The notes beneath the pieces were generated by a model. The model was not told where the DNA came from and did no database searches. It was given only the letters and a program-made list of their open reading frames with translations. Position numbers and translations under genes: made by a program. This document shows positions 10,131-20,083 of a stretch of DNA of 64,000 nucleotides, piece by piece. The stretch is from Streptomyces sp. RKAG293 (GTDB lineage Bacteria > Actinomycetota > Actinomycetes > Streptomycetales > Streptomycetaceae): assembly GCF_023701745.1 (NCBI RefSeq), contig NZ_JAJOZB010000001.1:3540501-3604500 (forward strand). Reading direction: 5' to 3'. Position 1 is the first letter of the stretch. Each line of letters starts with the position of its first letter.

Positions 10131-11288
10131 TCACAGGCCCATCGACTTGGCGATGATGGAGCGCATGACCTCGCTGGTGCCGCCGTAGATGCGGTTCACG
10201 CGGTTGTCCGCGTACAGGCGGGCGATGGGGTACTCCAGCATGTAGCCGTAGCCGCCGTGCAGCTGCAGGCACTTGTCGATGACGCGGGCCGCGACATCGG
10301 TGCAGAAGAGCTTGGCGGAGGCGGCGTCGGCGGCGGTCAGCTCCCCGGCGTCGTGCGCGTCCAGGGCGCGGTCGACGACGGCCTGGGCCGCGTCCACCTC
10401 GGCCTTGCAGTCGGCGAGCACGAACTTGGTGTTCTGGAACGAGGCGACGGACTGGCCGAAGACGGTGCGGTCCTGGACGTACGCCTTGGCGAAACCTATG
10501 GCGGCGGAGGCCTGCGCGTAGGCGCCCACGGCGATGGCGATCCGCTCCTGGGGCAGGTTCTGGCCGAGGTAGGAGAAGCCCTTGCCCTCCTCGCCGAGCA
10601 GGTCCTCGACGGGCACCTTCACGTCGGTGAAGGACAGCTCGGCGGTGTCGGAGGTCTTGAGGCCGAGCTTCTCCAGCTTGCGGCCGACGGCGTAGCCCTC
10701 GGACTTCGTGTCGACGACCAGCAGGGAGATGCCCGCGCGGCGGTCCTCGGGGGTGGCCGGGGCGGTCCTGGCGCAGACGATGACGCGGTCGGCGTGCACA
10801 CCGCCGGTGATGAAGGTCTTGGCGCCGTTGAGGACGTAGTGCGTGCCGTCCTCGGAGAGCTTGGCGGTGGTCTTCATGCCGGCCAGGTCGGAGCCGGTGC
10901 CCGGCTCGGTCATGGCGATGGCGGTCATCATGTCGCCGGAGACGAAGCCGGGGAGCCAGCGCTTCTTCTGCTCGTCGTCGCAGTAGGCCAGCAGGTACGG
11001 GAGGCAGAGGCCGGTGTGCACGCCGCTGCCGCCGAAGCTGACGCCCGCGCGGGCGCACTCCTCGGTGATGACGGCCTGGAACTTGAAGCTGGTCTCGCCG
11101 GCCCCGCCGAATTCCTCGGGCACTTCGATACCGAAGACGCCCAGCTCACCGAGCTTGCGGTAGAAGTCGCGGGGGGCCTGGCCGGCCGCCAGCCACTCGT
11201 CGTAGACGGGAACGACCTCGGCGGCGATGAAGTCCCGGATCGTCTCGCGGAACGCTTCGTGGTCCTCGTTGAACACCGTACGACGCAC
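10131..11288 (-). CDS. Acyl-CoA dehydrogenase
   Basis: The 385-aa flavoprotein has full ACAD architecture: an N-terminal helical domain, ITGGVHADRVIV in the beta domain, and a C-terminal LHGGYGYMLEYPIARLYADN. The segment that usually carries the catalytic base (YEGT) reads IYGGTSE, so the base is replaced by Gly, as in long-chain or isovaleryl-type members where Glu comes from another helix. The start is GTG 11286-11288, preceded by AGAGGAGGC; a more upstream ATG (11315) would place that ribosome site inside the gene. It lies between a TetR regulator and the thioesterase, all minus strand. Confidence 0.9.
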   Translation of the reverse strand: MRRTVFNEDHEAFRETIRDFIAAEVVPVYDEWLAAGQAPRDFYRKLGELGVFGIEVPEEFGGAGETSFKFQAVITEECARAGVSFGGSGVHTGLCLPYLLAYCDDEQKKRWLPGFVSGDMMTAIAMTEPGTGSDLAGMKTTAKLSEDGTHYVLNGAKTFITGGVHADRVIVCARTAPATPEDRRAGISLLVVDTKSEGYAVGRKLEKLGLKTSDTAELSFTDVKVPVEDLLGEEGKGFSYLGQNLPQERIAIAVGAYAQASAAIGFAKAYVQDRTVFGQSVASFQNTKFVLADCKAEVDAAQAVVDRALDAHDAGELTAADAASAKLFCTDVAARVIDKCLQLHGGYGYMLEYPIARLYADNRVNRIYGGTSEVMRSIIAKSMGL

Positions 11289-11351
11289 TTCGCGCCTCCT
11301 CTGGGCCTGAGACATGGATCCGGGACCGGGGTCCGGAAAATAAGCAAGCGC

Positions 11352-11963
11352 TCAGTAAGTTACTCGCCGGTCGTCCATGCTGTCCAGGGCCGTCAGTGCA
11401 CCGAGTGCCAGCCGGCGCAGCAGCGCCGCGGTGTCGTTCCGGTCCGGGAGCCCGCTGTGCGCGCCCAGGTGCGGGGTGGAGTTGAGCAGCCCGAAGACCG
11501 CGTGCACGGCGGCCCGCACCTGCGGCTCGGGCGCGGCCGGACGCACCTGCCGGACGACGTCGACCCACTGCTCGACGTACTGCCGCTGGAGCTGGCGCAC
11601 CAGCTTGCGGTCGGAGTCGCGCAGCCGGTCCAGTTCGCGGTCGTGCAGGGTGATCAGCGGGCGGTCGTCGAGCGCGAAGTCGATATGGCCGCGGACCAGC
11701 GCGTCCAGTGCTCCGGCCGGGTCGGAGGCCTCGGCGACCCGGGCCTTCCCGGCCGTGAGCAGCCGGCCGCTGATGCCGACGAGCAGCTCGGCGAGCATCG
11801 CGTCCTTGCCCGCGAAGTGCCGGTAGAGGCCGGGTCCGCTGATGCCGACCGCGGCCCCTATCTCGTCCACACCGACGCCATGGAATCCGCGTTCGGCGAA
11901 GAGCCGGGCGGCCTCCCGCAGGATCTGGTCGCGGCGGTTCTCGCTCGCCTTCGTGGGGTGCAT
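11352..11963 (-). CDS. TetR-family repressor of the acyl-CoA operons
   Basis: The 203-aa protein has an N-terminal TetR helix-turn-helix (residues 10-55: GVDEIGAAVGISGPGLYRHF) and a helical ligand-binding C-terminus. It is divergent from the accD1-accA1-HMG-CoA lyase-acdH operon and sits upstream of acyl-CoA dehydrogenase and thioesterase genes. The 84-nt gap contains two matching palindromic sites, so it probably represses both directions and responds to an acyl-CoA. The role is inferred from position; the family is clear. Confidence 0.9.
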   Translation of the reverse strand: MHPTKASENRRDQILREAARLFAERGFHGVGVDEIGAAVGISGPGLYRHFAGKDAMLAELLVGISGRLLTAGKARVAEASDPAGALDALVRGHIDFALDDRPLITLHDRELDRLRDSDRKLVRQLQRQYVEQWVDVVRQVRPAAPEPQVRAAVHAVFGLLNSTPHLGAHSGLPDRNDTAALLRRLALGALTALDSMDDRRVTY

Positions 11964-11984
11964 GGAACGAGTCTAGACAATCCC

Positions 11985-12030
11985 GTTAGCGAGCGTTAAC
12001 GTGAAGGTCACCACGTTAACGCTCGCTAAC
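11985..12030. promoter_or_regulatory. Twin palindromic operator for the TetR regulator
   Basis: A perfect 19-nt inverted repeat (arms 11985-12003 and 12012-12030, 8-nt spacer) fills the divergent region. Each arm itself contains the near-palindrome GTTAGCGAGCGTTAAC, so there may be two adjacent TetR dimer sites. It lies 18 nt before the carboxylase ATG and 22 nt before the regulator ATG, placed to block both promoters. Confidence 0.75.
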
Positions 12031-12047
12031 TTCCGGGGGCCCGACAC

Positions 12048-13661
12048 ATGGCAGCACCCGTCCTCTCCAGCGCCGCCGATCCGGCGTCGGAGACCTACCG
12101 TGCCAATGCGGCGGCGCACGCCGAACTGAGTGCGCGGCTGCGCGACAAACTCGCCGCCGCCCGGCTCGGCGGCGGCGAGAAGGCCCGCGCCCGGCACACC
12201 GCGCGCGGCAAGCTCCTGCCCCGTGACCGGGTGGACGGGCTGCTCGACCCCGGCTCGCCCTTCCTGGAGCTCGCGCCGCTGGCCGCCGACGGGATGTACG
12301 AGGGCCAGGCCCCGGCCGCCGGCGTCGTCGCCGGCATCGGCAGGGTCTCCGGCCGTGAGGTCGTGGTCGTCGCGAACGACGCCACGGTCAAGGGCGGCAC
12401 GTACTACCCCATGACGGTGAAGAAGCACCTGCGGGCGCAGGAGATCGCGCTCGACAACCGGCTGCCGTGCGTCTATCTGGTCGATTCCGGCGGCGCCTTC
12501 CTGCCCCGGCAGGACGAGGTGTTCCCGGACCGCGACCACTTCGGCCGGATCTTCTACAACCAGGCGACGATGTCGGCCCGCGGCATCCCGCAGATCGCCG
12601 CGGTGATGGGCTCGTGCACGGCCGGCGGCGCGTACGTCCCGGCCATGAGCGACGAAGCGGTGATCGTCCGCAACCAGGGCACGATCTTCCTGGGCGGGCC
12701 GCCGCTGGTGAAGGCCGCGACCGGCGAGGTCGTCACCGCCGAGGAGCTCGGCGGCGGCGAGGTGCACTCCAGGATCTCCGGCGTCACCGACCACCTCGCC
12801 GAGGACGACGCCCACGCGCTGCGCATCGTGCGGAACATCGTGTCCACCCTCGGCCCCCGGGTCCCCCGCCCCTGGGACCTCGACCCGGTCGAGGAGCCCG
12901 CCGTCGACCCGGCGGGGCTCACCGGCGCCGTGCCCGTCGACTCCCGCACCCCGTACGACGTGCGCGAGGTCATCGCCAGGATCGTCGACGGCAGCCGCTT
13001 CGCGGAGTTCAAGGCGGAGTACGGCACGACGCTCGTCACCGGCTTCGCCCATGTGCACGGCCACCCGGTGGGCATCATCGCCAACAACGGCATCCTCTTC
13101 GCCGAGTCCGCCATGAAGGGCGCGCACTTCATCGAGCTGTGCGACCAGCGCGGCATCCCGCTGCTGTTCCTGCAGAACATCTCCGGGTTCATGGTGGGCC
13201 GCCAGTACGAGGCGGGCGGCATCGCCAAGCACGGCGCGAAGATGGTCACCGCGGTGGCCTGCGCCCGGGTGCCCAAGCTGACGGTCGTGATCGGCGGCTC
13301 GTACGGCGCCGGCAACTACTCGATGTGCGGGCGCGCCTATTCACCGCGCTTCCTGTGGATGTGGCCCAACGCCAAGATCTCCGTGATGGGCGGCGAACAG
13401 GCCGCCTCCGTGCTCGCCACCGTCAAGCGCGACCAGATCGAGGCGGCGGGCGGCGAGTGGGCTCCCGATGAGGAGACCGCGTTCAAGGACCCCATCAGGG
13501 CCCAGTACGACACCCAGGGCAACGCCTACTACGCGACCGCCCGGCTCTGGGACGACGGCGTGATCGACCCGCTGGAGACCCGCACGGTCCTGGGCCTCGC
13601 GCTCACCGCCTGCGCCAACGCGCCGCTGGGTGAGCCCGGCTACGGCGTCTTCCGGATGTGA
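12048..13661 (+). CDS. accD1: Acyl-CoA carboxylase beta subunit (probable 3-methylcrotonyl-CoA carboxylase)
   Basis: The 537-aa carboxyltransferase transfers carboxyl from carboxybiotin to an acyl-CoA. Family segments are visible: [56 protein letters not shown] and [19 protein letters not shown]. These match the MCCase/geranyl-CoA type rather than the propionyl type. It is the first gene of an operon with biotin carboxylase, HMG-CoA lyase and acyl-CoA dehydrogenase. That context supports action on 3-methylcrotonyl-CoA in leucine breakdown. Its TGA overlaps the region where the alpha subunit begins. Confidence 0.9.
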   Translation: MAAPVLSSAADPASETYRANAAAHAELSARLRDKLAAARLGGGEKARARHTARGKLLPRDRVDGLLDPGSPFLELAPLAADGMYEGQAPAAGVVAGIGRVSGREVVVVANDATVKGGTYYPMTVKKHLRAQEIALDNRLPCVYLVDSGGAFLPRQDEVFPDRDHFGRIFYNQATMSARGIPQIAAVMGSCTAGGAYVPAMSDEAVIVRNQGTIFLGGPPLVKAATGEVVTAEELGGGEVHSRISGVTDHLAEDDAHALRIVRNIVSTLGPRVPRPWDLDPVEEPAVDPAGLTGAVPVDSRTPYDVREVIARIVDGSRFAEFKAEYGTTLVTGFAHVHGHPVGIIANNGILFAESAMKGAHFIELCDQRGIPLLFLQNISGFMVGRQYEAGGIAKHGAKMVTAVACARVPKLTVVIGGSYGAGNYSMCGRAYSPRFLWMWPNAKISVMGGEQAASVLATVKRDQIEAAGGEWAPDEETAFKDPIRAQYDTQGNAYYATARLWDDGVIDPLETRTVLGLALTACANAPLGEPGYGVFRM

Positions 13662-13669
13662 GGACAGAG

Positions 13670-15637
13670 ATGACCATGTTCGACACCGTCCTCATCGCCA
13701 ACCGCGGTGAGATCGCCGTCCGGGTGATCCGCACACTGCGGCGCCTCGGTGTGCGATCGGCCGCCGTGTTCAGCGACGCCGACGCCGACGCCCGGCACGT
13801 CCGCGAAGCCGACACCGCGGTCCGCATCGAGAACTACCTCTCCATCGACGAGCAGTTGCGCGCCGCCGCCCGTACCGGGGCCCAGGCCGTGCACCCCGGC
13901 TACGGCTTCCTCGCGGAGAACGCCGCCTTCGCGCAGGCCTGCACCGACGCCGGGCTCGTCTTCATCGGACCGCCGGCCTCGGCGATCCAGCTGATGGGCG
14001 ACAAGATCCGCGCCAAGGCGACCGTTCTGAAGGCCGGTGTCCCGGTCGTACCGGGATCGTCCGGCAGCGGTCTGACCGACACCCAACTCATCGGCGAGGC
14101 ACAGAAGATCGGCATGCCGGTCCTGCTCAAGCCGTCCGCGGGCGGCGGCGGCAAGGGCATGCGGCTGGTGCGGGACGAGACGCAGCTCGGCGACGAGATC
14201 GCCGCCGCCCGGCGCGAGGCCCGCGGTTCCTTCGGCGACGACACCCTCCTCGTCGAGCGCTGGATCGACCGGCCGCGGCACATCGAGATCCAGGTGCTGG
14301 CCGACGCCCACGGCAACGTCGTCCACCTGGGCGAGCGGGAGTGCTCGCTGCAGCGCCGGCACCAGAAGGTGATCGAGGAGGCCCCCAGCGTGCTCCTGGA
14401 CGAGGCCACCCGCGCGGCGATGGGCGAGGCCGCCGTGCAGGCCGCCCGTTCCTGCGGCTACGTCGGCGCGGGCACCGTCGAGTTCATCGTCCCGGGCGCG
14501 GACCCGTCCGCGTACTGCTTCATGGAGATGAACACCCGCCTCCAGGTCGAGCATCCCGTCACCGAACTCATCACCGGCCTGGACCTCGTCGAGTGGCAGC
14601 TGCGCGTCGCCTCCGGCGAGCGCCTGCCGTTCGGGCAGGAGGGCGTCACCCTCACCGGCCACGCCGTCGAGGCCCGGATCTGCGCCGAGGACCCGGCCCG
14701 CGGCTTCCTGCCCTCCGGCGGAACCGTGCTGTCGCTCCACGAACCGCAGGGCGACGGGGTCCGCACCGACTCCGGGCTCGCCGAGGGCACCGAGATCGGC
14801 AGCCTGTACGACCCGATGCTGTCCAAGGTCATCGCGTACGGCCCCGACCGCGCCACCGCGCTGCGCAAGCTGCGCGCGGCGCTGGCCGGCACCGTCACCC
14901 TGGGTGTCGCCACCAACGCCGGCTTCCTGCGGCGGCTGCTGGCCCACCCGGAGGTGGTCTCCGGAGTCCTCGACACCGGACTGGTCGAGCGCGAGGTCGG
15001 CTCGCTGATCTCACCGGACGTGCCGCCCGAGGTCTACGCCGCCGCGGCACTGCTGCGCCAGGCCGCTCTGCTCCCCCCGTCGGACGCCACCACCTGGACC
15101 GATCCGTTCTCGGCGGCCGACGGCTGGCGGCTGGGCGGCGAGCCGGCCTGGACCACCCACCATCTGCGAGTGCCGGGCCACGAGCCGCTGGCCGTCCGGG
15201 TCCGCGGAGGCGAGGTCCGGGTGGGCGACGCCGCGGCGGTGCCCGCGCGGCTGGTCCCCGACGGCGGACGCGGCGTCCTGCACTGGGACGGCGCCACCCA
15301 TTCCTTCCACCACGCGGGCGCCTGGCTGGGCCGTGACGGGGACAGCTGGCACGTCGCGGACCACGACCCCGTCGCGGCCGCCCTGAGCGGCAGCGCGGGC
15401 GCCGGTGGCACCGGCGCGCTCACCGCGCCGATGCCCGGCACGGTGACCGTCGTCAAGGTCGCGACCGGGGACGAGGTGACCGCGGGCCAGAGCCTGCTGG
15501 TCGTCGAGGCGATGAAGATGGAGCACGTCATCACCGCTCCCCACGACGGCACGGTCACCGAGATCGACGTCACCCCCGGCAGCACCGTCGCCATGGACCA
15601 GGTGCTCGCCGTCGTCACTCCCCGGGAGGAGTCATGA
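13670..15637 (+). CDS. accA1: Acyl-CoA carboxylase alpha subunit (biotin carboxylase + BCCP)
   Basis: The 655-aa protein has an N-terminal biotin carboxylase domain ([12 protein letters not shown] at the start; ATP-grasp [24 protein letters not shown]), a middle BT-like region and a C-terminal biotinyl domain with the biotin lysine in VEAMKMEH. It makes carboxybiotin from bicarbonate and ATP for the beta subunit. Start ATG 13670 follows GAGGACAG; ATG 13676 or GTG 13658 are alternatives. It overlaps the HMG-CoA lyase by 4 nt. Confidence 0.93.
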   Translation: MTMFDTVLIANRGEIAVRVIRTLRRLGVRSAAVFSDADADARHVREADTAVRIENYLSIDEQLRAAARTGAQAVHPGYGFLAENAAFAQACTDAGLVFIGPPASAIQLMGDKIRAKATVLKAGVPVVPGSSGSGLTDTQLIGEAQKIGMPVLLKPSAGGGGKGMRLVRDETQLGDEIAAARREARGSFGDDTLLVERWIDRPRHIEIQVLADAHGNVVHLGERECSLQRRHQKVIEEAPSVLLDEATRAAMGEAAVQAARSCGYVGAGTVEFIVPGADPSAYCFMEMNTRLQVEHPVTELITGLDLVEWQLRVASGERLPFGQEGVTLTGHAVEARICAEDPARGFLPSGGTVLSLHEPQGDGVRTDSGLAEGTEIGSLYDPMLSKVIAYGPDRATALRKLRAALAGTVTLGVATNAGFLRRLLAHPEVVSGVLDTGLVEREVGSLISPDVPPEVYAAAALLRQAALLPPSDATTWTDPFSAADGWRLGGEPAWTTHHLRVPGHEPLAVRVRGGEVRVGDAAAVPARLVPDGGRGVLHWDGATHSFHHAGAWLGRDGDSWHVADHDPVAAALSGSAGAGGTGALTAPMPGTVTVVKVATGDEVTAGQSLLVVEAMKMEHVITAPHDGTVTEIDVTPGSTVAMDQVLAVVTPREES

Positions 15638-16572
15638 CCAACGGCCTGCCCATGTCCGTACCGGCCGCCGGGCTGCCCGCGCGGGTCAGGATCCACGAGG
15701 TCGGCGCGCGCGACGGGCTGCAGAACGAGAAGACGACCGTCCCGACCGCGGTGAAGGCCGAGTTCATCCACCGGCTGGCCGCCGCGGGCCTCGGCACGAT
15801 CGAGGCGACCAGCTTCGTGCACCCCAAGTGGGTGCCCCAACTGGCCGACGCCGCCGAGCTGATGCCGCTGCTGGCCGATGTGGACGCGCATCTGCCGGTG
15901 CTGGTCCCCAACGAACGGGGTCTGGAACGCGCCCTGGCGCTCGGCGTCACGGAGATCGCGGTCTTCGGCAGCGCGACCGAGTCGTTCGCCAAGGCCAATC
16001 TGAACCGGACCGTCGACGAGTCCCTCGCCATGTTCGAGCCGGTCGTCGCCAGGGCCCGGGAGGCCGGAGCCACCGTGCGCGGCTATCTCTCCATGTGCTT
16101 CGGCGACCCGTGGGAGGGCCCGGTCCCGGTGGAGCGGGTGGCGGCCGTCGCCCGCCGGCTGTACGACCTGGGATGCACCGAGCTGAGCCTCGGCGACACG
16201 ATCGGGGTCGCCACCCCCGGCCATGTCACCGCGCTGCTCGCCGCCCTGGTGGAGCAGGGGGTCCCGACGGACCGGCTCGCCGTGCACTTCCACGACACGT
16301 ACGGCCAGGCGCTGTCCAACACCCTGGCCGCCCTCCAGCGGGGGGTGACCGTCGTCGACGCCTCCGCGGGCGGCCTCGGCGGCTGCCCGTACGCGAAGAG
16401 CGCCACCGGCAACCTCGCCACAGAAGACCTCGTCTGGATGCTGAACGGCCTCGGTATCGACACCGGGGTCGACCTCGACCGCCTCACCGCCACGAGCGTG
16501 TGGATGGCGGAGCAGCTCGGGAGGCCAAGCCCCTCCCGCACCGTCCGCGCCCTCTCCCACCAGGAGCCGTAG
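15634..16572 (+). CDS. hmgL: Hydroxymethylglutaryl-CoA lyase
   Basis: A 312-aa TIM-barrel lyase that splits HMG-CoA into acetyl-CoA and acetoacetate. Both family signatures are present: [12 protein letters not shown] with the catalytic Arg and metal-binding Asp, and the Cys-containing [18 protein letters not shown] overlaps the carboxylase stop (ATGA). It is the last enzyme of leucine breakdown. The methylglutaconyl-CoA hydratase needed between MCCase and this step is not in the window. Confidence 0.93.
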   Translation: MTNGLPMSVPAAGLPARVRIHEVGARDGLQNEKTTVPTAVKAEFIHRLAAAGLGTIEATSFVHPKWVPQLADAAELMPLLADVDAHLPVLVPNERGLERALALGVTEIAVFGSATESFAKANLNRTVDESLAMFEPVVARAREAGATVRGYLSMCFGDPWEGPVPVERVAAVARRLYDLGCTELSLGDTIGVATPGHVTALLAALVEQGVPTDRLAVHFHDTYGQALSNTLAALQRGVTVVDASAGGLGGCPYAKSATGNLATEDLVWMLNGLGIDTGVDLDRLTATSVWMAEQLGRPSPSRTVRALSHQEP

Positions 16573-16574
16573 TC

Positions 16575-17741
16575 ATGTCGATCGACCACCGCCTCGCCCC
16601 CGAGCACGAGGAACTGCGCCGCACCGTCGAGGCGTTCGCGCACGACGTGATCGCGCCGAAGATCGGGGAGTTCTACGAGAACCACGAGTTCCCGTACGAG
16701 ATCATCCGTGAGATGGGCCGGATGGGCCTGTTCGGTCTGCCCTTCCCCGAGGAGTACGGCGGCATGGGCGGCGACTACCTCGCCCTCGGCATCGTGCTCG
16801 AGGAACTCGCGCGGGTGGACTCGTCCGTCGCCATCACCCTCGAAGCGGGCGTCTCCCTGGGCGCGATGCCGGTCTTCCGCTTCGGCACCGAGGAGCAGAA
16901 GCGCGAGTGGCTGCCGCGGATGTGTTCCGGGGAGATCCTGGGCGCGTTCGGGCTGACCGAGCCCGAGTGCGGTTCCGACGCCGGCGGCACCCGCACCACC
17001 GCCCGGCTGGACGAGGCGACGAACGAATGGGTGATCAACGGCACCAAGTGCTTCATCACCAACTCCGGTACGGACATCACGGGTCTGGTCACGGTCACCG
17101 CCGTCACCGGCCGCAAGGACGACGGACGGCCGCTGATCTCGTCGATCATCGTGCCCTCGGGCACGCCGGGCTTCGGTGTCGCGGCCCCGTACTCCAAGGT
17201 CGGCTGGAACGCCTCGGACACCCGTGAGCTGTCGTTCTCCGACTGCCGGGTCCCGGCCGCGAACCTGCTCGGCGAGGAGGGCCGCGGCTACGCGCAGTTC
17301 CTGCGGATCCTCGACGAGGGCCGGATCGCGATCTCGGCGCTGGCCACCGGGCTGGCCCAGGGCTGCGTCGACGAGTCCCTGGCGTACGCGAAGACCCGGG
17401 AGGCGTTCGGCCGGCCGATCGGCGCCAACCAGGCGATCCAGTTCAAGCTGGCCGACATGGAGATGCGCGCCCACATGGCCCGTATCGGCTGGCGCGACGC
17501 GGCCTCCCGGCTGGTGAACGGCGAGCCGTTCAAGAAGGAGGCGGCGATCGCCAAGCTCTACTCCTCGACGGTCGCCGTCGACAACGCCCGTGAGGCCACC
17601 CAGATCCACGGCGGATACGGCTTCATGAACGAGTACCCGGTGGCCCGTATGTGGCGGGACTCCAAGATCCTGGAGATCGGCGAGGGCACCAGCGAGGTCC
17701 AGCGGATGCTGATCGCCCGCGAGCTGGGGCTCTCGGGCTGA
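16575..17741 (+). CDS. acdH: Acyl-CoA dehydrogenase, branched-chain type
   Basis: A 388-aa FAD enzyme closing the branched-chain operon, starting 2 nt after the lyase stop. It has the ACAD signatures FGLTEPECGSDAGG and QIHGGYGFMNEYPVARMWRD, with the catalytic Glu kept in IGEGTSE (unlike the dehydrogenase at 10131-11288). In S. coelicolor and S. avermitilis, acdH in this setting has been linked to short branched-chain acyl-CoA oxidation (valine, isoleucine, leucine). That knowledge and the operon context support isovaleryl- or isobutyryl-CoA as substrate. Confidence 0.92.
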   Translation: MSIDHRLAPEHEELRRTVEAFAHDVIAPKIGEFYENHEFPYEIIREMGRMGLFGLPFPEEYGGMGGDYLALGIVLEELARVDSSVAITLEAGVSLGAMPVFRFGTEEQKREWLPRMCSGEILGAFGLTEPECGSDAGGTRTTARLDEATNEWVINGTKCFITNSGTDITGLVTVTAVTGRKDDGRPLISSIIVPSGTPGFGVAAPYSKVGWNASDTRELSFSDCRVPAANLLGEEGRGYAQFLRILDEGRIAISALATGLAQGCVDESLAYAKTREAFGRPIGANQAIQFKLADMEMRAHMARIGWRDAASRLVNGEPFKKEAAIAKLYSSTVAVDNAREATQIHGGYGFMNEYPVARMWRDSKILEIGEGTSEVQRMLIARELGLSG

Positions 17742-17772
17742 CGCGGCGGGTCGATCGGCGGCCGGCGGGCCC

Positions 17773-17805
17773 GGCGGCGGTCGGTCCCGAGGACCGTCCG
17801 CCGCC
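17773..17805. terminator. Bidirectional terminator hairpin
   Basis: A 15-bp GC-rich stem with one mismatch (left arm 17773-17787, 3-nt loop, right arm 17791-17805) lies between the convergent acdH and hexosaminidase genes. It has no U-tract, as is common in Streptomyces. Confidence 0.7.
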
Positions 17806-17814
17806 GGCCGGCTG

Positions 17815-19512
17815 TCAGCCGCTCGGCCAGGGGACCTGGGGCGAGCGGTAGTAGCCGATGCCCAGGGCCGTCCAGCGCGGGCCCTGGGCGGCGAGCCGCA
17901 CCTTGTAGGCATCCCACTGGTGGGTGGCCGCCGGGGACCACCCGATCTCGGCGATTCCCGGCAGTCTCGGGAAGGTCATGTAGTCGGCGTCCGCGCTGGT
18001 CACAATGGTCTCCGTCCACAGCGGCGCCTCCACGCCGAGGACGGCGGCGGCGGGTGCGCCCTTGATGAAGGTGGCGGGGTCCCAGTTGTAGGAGTCCTTC
18101 ACCTCGACGAAGCCGGCCCAGTTCTGGCCGAGCGGGGTGGAGGCGTTGTACTTCATGTCCAGATAGGCGCGGTTGGCGGGCGAGAGGATCAGCCGCATTC
18201 CGGCCTTGGCCGCGTCCGCGACCTCCTTCTCGCCGCCGTTCGTGCCCCAGTACTGGCCGACGGCCCCGGCGACCGGGTGCGCGCCCGCCAGCTGGTGCCA
18301 GCCGATCACGGTCTTCCCGTACTTGGTGACGAGCGGCTGGACCTTGTCCATGAACGTCACGTAGTCGGCGTGGCTGGTGGAGTGCGCCTCGTCACCGCCG
18401 ATGTGCAGATACGGGCCCGGGGTGAGGGCTGCCAGCTCCCCCAGCACCTGGTCCGCGAACCGGTAGGTGACGTCCTTGGCGACGCACAGCGAACTGAAGC
18501 CGACACTGGTGCCCGTGTAGAGCGGCGGGGCGATGCCGTTGCAGTTCAGCTCCGCGTAGGAGGCGAGGGCCGCGTTGGTGTGGCCGGGCATGTCGATCTC
18601 GGGCACCACCGTCAGATAGCGGCTGGCGGCGTAGCGCACGATCTCGCGGTAGTCGGCCTTCGAGTACGAGCCGCCGGGTCCCCCGCCGACCTGGGTGCTG
18701 CCGCCGTAGGCGGCCAGCCGCGGCCAGGAGTCGATGGCGATCCGCCACCCCTGGTCGTCCGACAGATGCAGATGCAACTGGTTGATCTTGTAGAGGGCGA
18801 GCTGGTCGATGTACCGCTCGACCTGGGCGACGGAGAAGAAGTGCCGCGACACGTCGAGCATGCCGCCGCGGTAGGCGTAGCGCGGTGCGTCGGTGATGGT
18901 GCCGCCCGGCACCTTCCAGGGGCCGCTCTGCGCGGTGCGCTTCTCGATCGTGGCGGGGAGCAGCTGGCGCAGCGTCTGCACGCCGTGGAACAGCCCGGCG
19001 GCCTGCTCGGCGCCGATGGTCACCGACTGCCCGGAGACGACGAGCCGGTACCCCTCCGCTCCGAGTGCCACGGCCGTGTCGCGGGGCGCCCCGGCGCCGT
19101 CCGCCTTGGGATCGGCCGTCCCGGCGCCGGCGGCCTTGTCGCTGCCCGCACCACTGATCGTCGCTCCCAGCTTGAGCACGATGCCGTCGCCGCCTCCGTC
19201 GTCCGCGACGACGGGCAGCGGGTATCCGGTGGACGGCCGCAGCACGGCCGCGAGGTAGTCGCCGACCTTCCGCACCTCGTCGGAGTTCCCGGGCACGTGG
19301 ATGCGGGTGCCGGCACCGATGGCGTAGGAGGCGCCGCCGGACTGTACGGAGGCCGGGGCGGGGACGACCCGCTCCATGACGGTCGCCTCGGCGTCGGCTC
19401 CGGCGGCCGAAGCGGCCGGCGCGGTCGGGGCCGAAGCGCAGGCGGCGCCGGTGATCAGCAGCAGCGAGCAGAGGACCTGGGGCAGGTGGTTCCGGACGCT
19501 GGGTCGTCTCAC
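17815..19512 (-). CDS. Secreted beta-N-acetylhexosaminidase (GH20)
   Basis: The 565-aa protein begins at GTG 19510-19512 with an N-terminal signal sequence (MRRPSV, hydrophobic stretch, then Ala-rich). An N-terminal GH20b domain is followed by the catalytic barrel with the Asp-Glu pair in HIGGDEAHS. It removes terminal N-acetylglucosamine from chitobiose or peptidoglycan fragments outside the cell. A Cys after LLITGAA might be a weak lipobox, but it lacks the usual Leu at -3, so a secreted or weakly anchored form is equally possible. A DasR-like site lies about 70 nt upstream, in line with N-acetylglucosamine control. Confidence 0.92.
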   Translation of the reverse strand: MRRPSVRNHLPQVLCSLLLITGAACASAPTAPAASAAGADAEATVMERVVPAPASVQSGGASYAIGAGTRIHVPGNSDEVRKVGDYLAAVLRPSTGYPLPVVADDGGGDGIVLKLGATISGAGSDKAAGAGTADPKADGAGAPRDTAVALGAEGYRLVVSGQSVTIGAEQAAGLFHGVQTLRQLLPATIEKRTAQSGPWKVPGGTITDAPRYAYRGGMLDVSRHFFSVAQVERYIDQLALYKINQLHLHLSDDQGWRIAIDSWPRLAAYGGSTQVGGGPGGSYSKADYREIVRYAASRYLTVVPEIDMPGHTNAALASYAELNCNGIAPPLYTGTSVGFSSLCVAKDVTYRFADQVLGELAALTPGPYLHIGGDEAHSTSHADYVTFMDKVQPLVTKYGKTVIGWHQLAGAHPVAGAVGQYWGTNGGEKEVADAAKAGMRLILSPANRAYLDMKYNASTPLGQNWAGFVEVKDSYNWDPATFIKGAPAAAVLGVEAPLWTETIVTSADADYMTFPRLPGIAEIGWSPAATHQWDAYKVRLAAQGPRWTALGIGYYRSPQVPWPSG

Positions 19513-19582
19513 AGGGGGATTCCCTTCGGCGGGCGGCGGAGAGTACCGATGCCCTCTGGGTACCCTGCACCCCCCGAGCGGT

Positions 19583-19598
19583 CAAGGTGTAGACCAAT
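19583..19598. promoter_or_regulatory. DasR-like site (dre) upstream of GH20
   Basis: The core GGTGTAGACCA (19586-19596) differs at one position from the centre of the DasR consensus ACTGGTCTAGACCAGT; 11 of 16 positions match overall. It lies about 71-86 nt before the hexosaminidase start. DasR is the GntR-type N-acetylglucosamine repressor of Streptomyces, and hexosaminidases are known targets. Confidence 0.6.
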
Positions 19599-19689
19599 TC
19601 CCCACACTTTTGGCTCACCCCGATCCACCTCCTGCCCGAAATCGGGCAGGATTCTTGCAAACGGGCGATGATCACACCAGTATCGACGG

Positions 19690-19965
19690 ATGCCCGAACG
19701 CCAGACGTCCCATGAGGACCTTGTCGACCACCTGGTCCGCACCACACCGCTGCACCGCGGTGAGGCGGTCCGGGTGATCCAGGACGTGCTGGCGTACTTC
19801 GACGAGACGACCGAGCTGTTCGTCCGCCGCCGGCACCGCGAGCTCCAGGCCAGGGGCCTGGTCAACGCGGTGATCTTCGAGCGGATCACCGAGGAGCTGC
19901 CGTACCGCGCGGTGACGCCTCCCGAGCTCTCCCTGCGGCAACTGCGCCGCATCGTCTACGGCTGA
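19690..19965 (+). CDS. Small conserved Streptomyces protein
   Basis: A 91-aa soluble, charged, largely helical protein (MPERQTSHEDLVDHLVRTTP...) ending in a basic-hydrophobic LRQLRRIVYG. It has no signal peptide, cysteines or known domain. It lies between the divergent hexosaminidase and the downstream glmS-type gene. Codon bias (GC at third positions) and placement support a real gene. The function is not recognised. Confidence 0.7.
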   Translation: MPERQTSHEDLVDHLVRTTPLHRGEAVRVIQDVLAYFDETTELFVRRRHRELQARGLVNAVIFERITEELPYRAVTPPELSLRQLRRIVYG

Positions 19966-20083
19966 CGCCGGCGGACGCCGGCTCACCTCGGCGGACGCCG
20001 GCTGACACACCGGAAGCACCCGGTGCCCCTCGTGCGGAACGGGCACCACCTACTACTGACTTACGACGGAGAGGGACGACCAT

